Assembly (NCBI GenBank): GCA_964035015.1
Contig: OZ036004.1
Span: 13,649,427-13,713,426 of the forward strand
Origin: Corallium rubrum
Taxonomy: Eukaryota; Cnidaria; Anthozoa; Scleralcyonacea; Coralliidae
Direction of reading: 5' to 3'
DNA length: 64,000 nucleotides
Shown here: one piece after another, positions 59,003 through 64,000 of the stretch
Numbering within the stretch: position 1 is the first letter of the stretch
Layout: every line of letters begins with the position of its first letter
Program-made: the position numbers and the translations under genes
Notes under the pieces: model-generated
What the model was told of the DNA's origin: nothing
Databases searched by the model: none
Seen by the model: the letters and a program-made list of their open reading frames with translations, nothing else

Positions 59003-59356
59003 ATGACTGACAGCAAACCTGAGGTAATCTATAAGATGACTGATAGTAAAGACCCCAAGATCACTACTGATGTCAAGACTAAAGATCCGAAACGTGTTGA
59101 GGCGGGTAAGAGGTTGGCAGCAATCTCCAAAGCAGCAAAGGAAAAGAAGATGAAGGAAAGGATAAAGATGGAGGAGCAAGATTCCTCATGGTCATTACCT
59201 TCTAATGGATATATGTTAGGACTAGCAGGACTTCTGGTAGCGGGTGTGTCATTATACTTCACATGGAAAAGTGATAGGAGGGAGGTAGCTGCTGCTGTTG
59301 TGGCTGACACAGCTGAGCCAGTTGCAAAGACCATGAGCAAGCTGGAGACATTGTAA
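59003..59356 (+). CDS. Small Lys-rich membrane protein, 117 aa
   Basis: Residues 1-60 are highly charged with a repeated phrase at the start (EVIYKMTDSK, and a near-identical stretch in the DNA just upstream). One membrane segment follows near 71-90 (GYMLGLAGLLVAGVSLYFTW), then a short charged tail with a likely helix. 23 bases after the previous gene. A start at the second MTDSK is possible. Confidence 0.45.
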   Translation: MTDSKPEVIYKMTDSKDPKITTDVKTKDPKRVEAGKRLAAISKAAKEKKMKERIKMEEQDSSWSLPSNGYMLGLAGLLVAGVSLYFTWKSDRREVAAAVVADTAEPVAKTMSKLETL

Positions 59357-59374
59357 CTAAATATCACTAGTAGT

Positions 59375-59656
59375 ATGTCGGCTCAGAGGAAGGAACTTAT
59401 GAATGAAGGATTCGACGCTGTTCTGGTTACAGTAGGAGTTTTACTGTTTAGTATGGCTAGTAAGAAATTGCTTAGGGAGCCGCTAACATCAGCTGAGAGT
59501 ATGAAGTCATATGTGAAGCTAGCAGTTGGTATCACAGCATCAACACTAACTGTAAAATACCTGCAGCAGAAGAAGTATATACCAGTAGTAATACCCCCCA
59601 CTATGGCGGCGGAAGTAATTAGTATGCAAACGGTGTGTAGCCCCTCATCTCATTAG
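59375..59656 (+). CDS. Small membrane protein, 93 aa
   Basis: Two weak hydrophobic segments (VLVTVGVLLFSMASKKLL near 16-33 and VKLAVGITASTLTVKYL near 47-63) and a short tail. Last gene of the rightward block, 18 bases after its neighbour. Function unknown. Possibly a minor virion membrane component. Confidence 0.45.
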   Translation: MSAQRKELMNEGFDAVLVTVGVLLFSMASKKLLREPLTSAESMKSYVKLAVGITASTLTVKYLQQKKYIPVVIPPTMAAEVISMQTVCSPSSH

Positions 59657-59905
59657 TATTCATTTTATAGCGGCGCGTTACGTCAGCAAGCCCTAACCCT
59701 AATATCATTATTTATGCTACCCTCTTAACCCTAACTTTCCCCCCTAAACCATAGTTATTACTCAACCCCCCTGGTTTTCACTACGTCACTCCCGACTGGT
59801 CTCCGACTGTGGTTTTCACTACGTCACTCCCGACTGGTCTCCGACTGATTTCCGTAGGCAAAATACCGTCGAGTTGTTTAGTGCGTACGGTAAACGTTTG
59901 ACAAG
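59657..59905. other. Right non-coding end of the virus-like element
   Basis: Contains ccctaaccctaa (59690-59702) and cttaaccctaac (59725), telomere-like but only two or three units, a pyrimidine-rich stretch and a 38-bp tandem duplication. Confidence 0.5.
59772..59847. repeat. 38-bp tandem repeat x2
   Basis: tggttttcactacgtcactc then ccgactggtctccgactg occurs at 59772-59809 and 59810-59847 without change. Confidence 0.95.
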
Positions 59906-60100
59906 ATGGATATTATGTACGACGAATTAAAGAAAAATAACGTTGATATCGATAAAGACACTTTATCGTTTCACCTTAACACTTGTCTAGAAGAACATCA
60001 AATATTGTTCAACAGTCTAAGCAGTCAAACAAATAGACTAAGTCTTCAACAGGTTTATAATGAAATGAGTCCTAACAATTTTGGTCTAAAGAGGAATTGA
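59906..60100 (+). CDS. Hypothetical 64-aa protein
   Basis: ATG in a reasonable context (acaagatgga). Sequence MDIMYDELKKNNVDIDKDTL then helical, with LSSQTNRLSLQQVYNEMSP. No family recognised. It may be the first exon or a truncated gene of the neighbouring zinc finger-ATPase element. Confidence 0.3.
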   Translation: MDIMYDELKKNNVDIDKDTLSFHLNTCLEEHQILFNSLSSQTNRLSLQQVYNEMSPNNFGLKRN

Positions 60101-60611
60101 TAGAGGCACTTTATATTTTTAATCTGAAACCTTGTCTCGATGAGTATAGAGAGTTTTCAAAGCCTAAGTGTCTGAATTGGCAGAGATAACGTATAGACTT
60201 GGATTAATAGCATACATGAATATTATATTAGTTTAGAACTTAAACGGCCAAACAGTTCTTTACCCATTTACTTGGACATATGTGCCGAATTGTCGCTTAT
60301 TTGGCTTTAGTTTATAAAGTAAACGATGCCTTGAATGAAGAAACCGTTCGGCAAGCTGTTCAAAAGACATTGAAACACTTTCTTCAGATAAACGGCTGAC
60401 TCGGCTATTTTATTAACGTCGTCAAGCATCTTGTTAATGTTGCTACGGCTGATATTTGCATATTTATCCTCAGTGCACGTGCAGGAGACAAAAGAAAAAC
60501 TCATTAGGGGTCATTAAGATGATTAAGCGCTTGGGCAAGTTTGGACGACAAGAATAACAGGAGACACTGCGTTTAAAAATATTTATTTCACTTTACAAAT
60601 ATGTCATTTAT
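60101..60611. other. Gap with no supported gene
   Basis: A 65-aa minus-strand frame (60504-60307) with LDDVNKIAESAVYLKKVFQ has some helical character but no recognised family. Otherwise nothing is seen. Confidence 0.4.
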
Positions 60612-61571
60612 TTAAAACATTTTTCTAGGACTGTGATGCCGACTCCTTGTTATAGGATAAGGTCTGCTCCTGAAATCATATCTAGGTACTCTCACTTTAT
60701 AAGCAATATGAGGTTCATTCCTGGGAACCATTGAGATGCGAGGGTCTTCGTCTTGACTATTATTGACTGTTGTTTCATGTGAATCTTCATCAGAAGAATT
60801 TTGATATTTATCATTTTCTTGACGACCATAGTCATCTGAGTCGGCTTCCGAAACTTCTTCGTCCGAGTCGTTTTCTCCTGAATCACTTTCATCTCCAGTT
60901 ATCCATTTTTGCAAAGGTTTCGGCTTTAGGTATTCAACAGTCGGAGGAGGAGATAGAAAATATGGTTTAGGTACGCTAAGTCCAGACGGAGGATTTAACA
61001 GGCTATGTTCAGGTTGTTCAGGTTTTTGTGGGGTCTCTGTCAAATTTTGTATAACTTTTAGTAACTGTGTTTGAAGATTAGTTTGAACTTGATTCTGCTG
61101 GTTCTGCAGCTGTTGTTGGAATGTCAGAAAACGCTCGAGTTGATTAGAGTATAGGATGTTCTTTTCATCGGGTGTTAATTGTGGTGTTTGTACAATATCT
61201 TGCATTAGCTGTTCTGTATTGTACATAGCGTTGACGATCGGAGGTTGCTGATACGATTTCTTTTGAATATATCTGCTTATGTTCTGCTGCAGAACGGAGC
61301 TATTTTCTTCAGGTAAAACATTGGTCTTGAGGCGATGATCGTCATCCGTAGTCGGTTTCAGATCAAGCATTAAATAACCATGAGGGCGACTTGTGGCTTC
61401 CTCGTAGCTCTTCATAAACTCTTGAACATGTCCAGGATTCACTTGTCGTGCCAAAATAGAAATTTGCTGCTTATCCCTTGGAGACTTGAAGAGTACGATA
61501 TAGTGTGCGTTGAGGCTGATGTTTCTGGTTTCCTTTCCTTGATGAAATATATTCTGAACAATATAGATCAC
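60612..61571 (-). CDS. C-terminal part of the zinc finger-ATPase protein, left arm (319 aa open)
   Basis: Residues 1-60 continue the ATPase fold of the upstream frame: VQNIFHQGKETRNISLNAHY then IVLFKSPRDKQQISILARQ and HGYLMLDLKPTT, the conserved end of this unnamed metazoan ATPase type. After about residue 80 the protein is low complexity: Gln-rich (QLQNQQNQVQTNLQTQ), Pro-rich, a long acidic Ser/Asp/Glu region, and a basic end (RSRHHSPRKMF). It overlaps the upstream frame by 4 bases and needs a frame change to join it. Confidence 0.6.
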   Translation of the reverse strand: MIYIVQNIFHQGKETRNISLNAHYIVLFKSPRDKQQISILARQVNPGHVQEFMKSYEEATSRPHGYLMLDLKPTTDDDHRLKTNVLPEENSSVLQQNISRYIQKKSYQQPPIVNAMYNTEQLMQDIVQTPQLTPDEKNILYSNQLERFLTFQQQLQNQQNQVQTNLQTQLLKVIQNLTETPQKPEQPEHSLLNPPSGLSVPKPYFLSPPPTVEYLKPKPLQKWITGDESDSGENDSDEEVSEADSDDYGRQENDKYQNSSDEDSHETTVNNSQDEDPRISMVPRNEPHIAYKVRVPRYDFRSRPYPITRSRHHSPRKMF

Positions 61572-62044
61572 GGAGAGATTCCTGTGATGACTGCCCCTTG
61601 TAAATAAACTAGCAATACGTTTATCTCCCCTGATTGATCCATAAGATCATCTAGGACAATAAGGTTTCGCCTCGAAACATCAAGAAAGTCTTCCGAGTCG
61701 ATGTTAGTAGGTATTCCTTCATTCAGTTCAATGCCCGGTATAGTTTTGATCATCTCAAGATACATGGGTTGCCACTGGCCATAACACCAAATGATACGTT
61801 CAGGAGGAGGATTAATCGTAGTTTTGGCGTTTTCCAGAGGAGTTTTTACCCATACGGTTTTACCACTCTGAGTACACCCTGCAACAATGCACGTAAATGG
61901 ATGCTGCAGGACTGTGGATCCATTGACGAGAGGAAATACTTGTCGTATTTGTTTTGTCGATGATCTATGAACCATTTTCATGTGACGGAGGAGATTACTT
62001 GAATTAGCGAAAGATTTTCCACAAACTTCACAAACGTAGGACAT
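61568..62044 (-). CDS. C2H2 zinc finger fused to P-loop ATPase, left arm (158 aa open)
   Basis: Residues 5-26 are a C2H2 finger: CEVCGKSFANSSNLLRHMKM then VH (C5, C8, H21, H26). A P-loop follows: GCTQSGKT at 56-63, in the context HPFTCIVAGCTQSGKTVWV, then PPPERIIWCYGQWQPMY, and a Walker B-like NLIVLDDLMD near 129-138. The fold resembles short A32-like packaging ATPases. After SGEINV the frame diverges from the usual continuation and stops within 15 residues, while similarity continues in the 319-aa frame. The finger suggests DNA targeting for the motor. Role otherwise unknown. Confidence 0.65.
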   Translation of the reverse strand: MSYVCEVCGKSFANSSNLLRHMKMVHRSSTKQIRQVFPLVNGSTVLQHPFTCIVAGCTQSGKTVWVKTPLENAKTTINPPPERIIWCYGQWQPMYLEMIKTIPGIELNEGIPTNIDSEDFLDVSRRNLIVLDDLMDQSGEINVLLVYLQGAVITGISP

Positions 62045-62120
62045 GTTTCAGGTATGACGGTCAGATAAGTAATGAATAATTTTCTATTAGCCAACCTTGT
62101 TTATAGTGATTCAACACAAC

Positions 62121-63203
62121 AGTCCTAAGATTATATAGTCCTAAGTCCTAAGACTATAGTCCTAAGTCCTAAGACTATAGTCCTAAGTCCTAAGACTATA
62201 GTCCTAAGTCCTAAGACTATAGTCCTAAATCCTAAGACTATAGTCCTAAATCCTAAGACTATAGTCCTAAGTCCTAAGACTATAGTCCTAAGTCCTAAGA
62301 CTATAGTCCTAAGTCCTAAGACTATAGTCCTAAGTCCTAAGACTATAGTCCTAAATCCTAAGACTATAGTCCTAAATCCTAAGACTATAGTCCTAAGTCC
62401 TAAGACTATAGTCCTAAGTCCTAAGACTATAGTCTTAGGACTTAGGACTATAGTCTTAGGACTTAGGACTATAGTCTTAGGATTTAGGACTATAGTCTTA
62501 GGACTTAGGACTATAGTCTTAGGACTTAGGACTATAGTCTTAGGACTTAGGACTATAGTCTTAGGACTTAGGACTATAGTCTTAGGACTTAGGACTATAG
62601 TCTTAGGACTTAGGACTATAGTCTTAGGATTTAGGACTATAGTCTTAGGATTTAGGACTATAGTCTTAGGACTTAGGACTATAGTCTTAGGACTTAGGAC
62701 TATAGTCTTAGGACTTAGGACTATAGTCTTAGGACTTAGGACTATATAATCTTAGGACTTAGGACTATAGTCTTAGGACTTAGGACTATAGTCTTAGGAT
62801 TTAGGACTATAGTCTTAGGACTTAGGACTATAGTCTTAGGACTTAGGACTATAGTCTTAGGACTTAGGACTATAGTCTTAGGACTTAGGACTATAGTCTT
62901 AGGACTTAGGACTATAGTCTTAGGACTTAGGACTATAGTCTTAGGATTTAGGACTATAGTCTTAGGATTTAGGACTATAGTCTTAGGACTTAGGACTATA
63001 GTCTTAGGACTTAGGACTATAGTCTTAGGACTTAGGACTATAGTCTTAGGACTTAGGACTATAGTCTTAGGATTTAGGACTATAGTCTTAGGATTTAGGA
63101 CTATAGTCTTAGGACTTAGGACTATAGTCTTAGGACTTAGGACTATAGTCTTAGGACTTAGGACTATAGTCTTAGGACTTAGGACTATATAATCTTAGGA
63201 CTG
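62121..63203. repeat. 21-bp satellite array with internal inversion
   Basis: The unit is tagtcctaagtcctaagacta on the left, and its reverse complement from 62430 on. The orientation switches at the dyad ctaagactatagtcttag, centred on 62429/62430. Variant units (aaatcc instead of aagtcc) are scattered. A marker variant with tatataat occurs at 62128-62139 and, inverted, at 62741-62752 and 63184-63195, so the right block was itself duplicated. About 51 units in all. Confidence 0.95.
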
Positions 63204-63278
63204 TTGTGTTGAATCACTATAAACAAGGTTGGCTAATAGAAAATTATTCATTACTTATCTGACCGTCATACCTGAAAC

Positions 63279-63755
63279 ATGTCCTACGTTTGTGAAGTTT
63301 GTGGAAAATCTTTCGCTAATTCAAGTAATCTCCTCCGTCACATGAAAATGGTTCATAGATCATCGACAAAACAAATACGACAAGTATTTCCTCTCGTCAA
63401 TGGATCCACAGTCCTGCAGCATCCATTTACGTGCATTGTTGCAGGGTGTACTCAGAGTGGTAAAACCGTATGGGTAAAAACTCTTCTGGAAAACGCCAAA
63501 ACTACGATTAATCCTCCTCCTGAACGTATCATTTGGTGTTATGGCCAGTGGCAACCCATGTATCTTGAGATGATCAAAACTATACCGGGCATTGAACTGA
63601 ATGAAGGAATACCTACTAACATCGACTCGGAAGACTTTCTTGATGTTTCGAGGCGAAACCTTATTGTCCTAGATGATCTTATGGATCAATCAGGGGAGAT
63701 AAACGTATTGCTAGTTTATTTACAAGGGGCAGTCATCACAGGAATCTCTCCGTGA
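63279..63755 (+). CDS. C2H2 zinc finger fused to P-loop ATPase, right arm (158 aa open)
   Basis: Inverted copy of 61568-62044 differing by one residue seen (KTLLENAK against KTPLENAK). It keeps the same finger, P-loop and Walker B-like motifs and the same early frame change after SGEINV, so the frame change pre-dates the duplication or is a real recoding site. Confidence 0.65.
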   Translation: MSYVCEVCGKSFANSSNLLRHMKMVHRSSTKQIRQVFPLVNGSTVLQHPFTCIVAGCTQSGKTVWVKTLLENAKTTINPPPERIIWCYGQWQPMYLEMIKTIPGIELNEGIPTNIDSEDFLDVSRRNLIVLDDLMDQSGEINVLLVYLQGAVITGISP

Positions 63756-64000
63756 TCTATATTGTTCAGAAATATATTTCATCAAGGAAAGGAAACCAGA
63801 AACATCAGCCTCAACGCACACTATATCGTACTCTTCAAGTCTCCAAGGGATAAGCAGCAAATTTCTATTTTGGCACGACAAGTGAATCCTGGACATGTTC
63901 AAGAGTTTATGAAGAGCTACGAGGAAGCCACAAGTCGCCCTCATGGTTATTTAATGCTTGATCTGAAACCGACTACGGATGACGATCATCGCCTCAAGAC
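63756..64000 (+). pseudogene. C-terminal part of the zinc finger-ATPase, right arm, cut by window edge
   Basis: Homologous to the start of the 319-aa frame of the left arm, but with one extra A near 63770 (cagaaatatattt against cagaatatattt). This puts the first residues out of frame. Continues past the window end. Confidence 0.6.

Larger units (their letters stand above)
48531..59850. mobile_element. Polinton-like integrated virus-like element (limits approximate)
   Basis: A compact, intronless cluster of 13 open frames: eight leftward (56915 to 49824) and five rightward (56968 to 59656). Integrase with chromodomain, A32-type ATPase and a probable double-jelly-roll capsid protein place it with Polinton/Maverick or adintovirus-like elements. 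Most gaps are under 65 bases and several genes overlap. No polymerase B, superfamily-3 helicase or adenovirus-type protease was recognised. I found no terminal inverted repeats. The left limit is set by the end of a SINE fragment at 48509 and the right by a tandem repeat at 59772-59847. Confidence 0.7.
60612..64000. mobile_element. Large palindrome: outward-facing zinc finger-ATPase genes around a satellite
   Basis: The left arm (about 60.6-62.1 kb, genes on minus) and right arm (63.2 to beyond 64 kb, genes on plus) are near-identical reverse complements, enclosing a 21-bp repeat array. The flanks of the array (tatagtgattcaacacaac / gttgtgttgaatcactata) are perfectly mirrored. The arms differ by scattered single bases and at least one indel. 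The right arm runs off the window. It could be a transposable element with giant inverted repeats, a genomic inverted duplication, or an assembly artefact. Confidence 0.65.

Noticed and set aside
59690..59735. True telomere or telomere-derived end
   Set aside because: Only two or three CCCTAA-like units in a mixed context, flanked by ordinary sequence.
48531..59905. Terminal inverted repeats of the virus-like element
   Set aside because: Comparing the left 200 bases with the reverse complement of the right 250 by eye gave no match. A computed alignment over wider flanks would be needed.
62121..63203. CRISPR-like array
   Set aside because: Units are contiguous 21-mers without unique spacers, and the genome is eukaryotic.

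Overview
This is eukaryotic, metazoan DNA: spliced exons with GT-AG introns, AT-rich non-coding sequence and very many repeats. The mixture of CR1-like LINEs, a Penelope-like element, a BEL/Pao element, tRNA-headed SINEs and palindromic MITEs looks like an anthozoan cnidarian (stony coral or anemone). That assignment is inference from repeat style and protein character, not a database match.

Host gene. The backbone is one host gene on the minus strand. Sixteen exons between 44365 and 3522 join in perfect reading phase into about 526 codons plus a stop. They match the C-terminal half of TFIID subunit 2 (TAF2), including the Lys/His-rich tail. The N-terminal exons were not found and should lie beyond the right edge. 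Nearly everything else between 3.5 and 44 kb is intron filled with mobile DNA.

Elements inside TAF2 introns. 8.6-23.6 kb is a 15-kb intron. It holds a CR1-like LINE (11.5-16.5 kb), itself split by a head-to-head Penelope-like insertion with a 12-bp target duplication. It also holds a second, minus-strand CR1-like LINE with a 2A-like motif (16.7-19.9 kb) and a RecQ-like fragment (22 kb). 24.8-26.3, 29.1-29.6 and 33.4-34.2 kb are large simple-sequence arrays. 30.4-31.5 kb holds tRNA-derived SINE copies. 35.95-43.42 kb is a nearly complete BEL/Pao retrotransposon (LTRs, 5-bp TSD, tRNA-Tyr-type primer site, gag-pol), broken by frameshifts and by a nested LINE.

Accessory region, 44.4-64 kb. Three large structures follow. 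(1) A fold-back element of about 2.5 kb with roughly 1.1-kb inverted arms carries small genes (44.95-47.43 kb). (2) A compact, intronless, virus-like gene cluster (49.8-59.66 kb) has 13 open reading frames in two divergent blocks: chromodomain integrase, A32-type packaging ATPase, probable double-jelly-roll capsid protein, a second virion-type protein, a fibre-like protein and several membrane proteins. It resembles a Polinton-like integrating virus, but no DNA polymerase B or adenovirus-type protease is visible. All frames are open, so it is recent or maintained. (3) A large palindrome (about 60.6 to beyond 64 kb) has two outward-facing copies of a C2H2 zinc finger-ATPase gene around a 1.1-kb array of 21-bp repeats.

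The virus-like cluster is the strongest candidate for a poorly described system: an integrase-plus-capsid module without its own recognisable replication polymerase, sitting next to a second, unrelated-looking packaging-type ATPase element.
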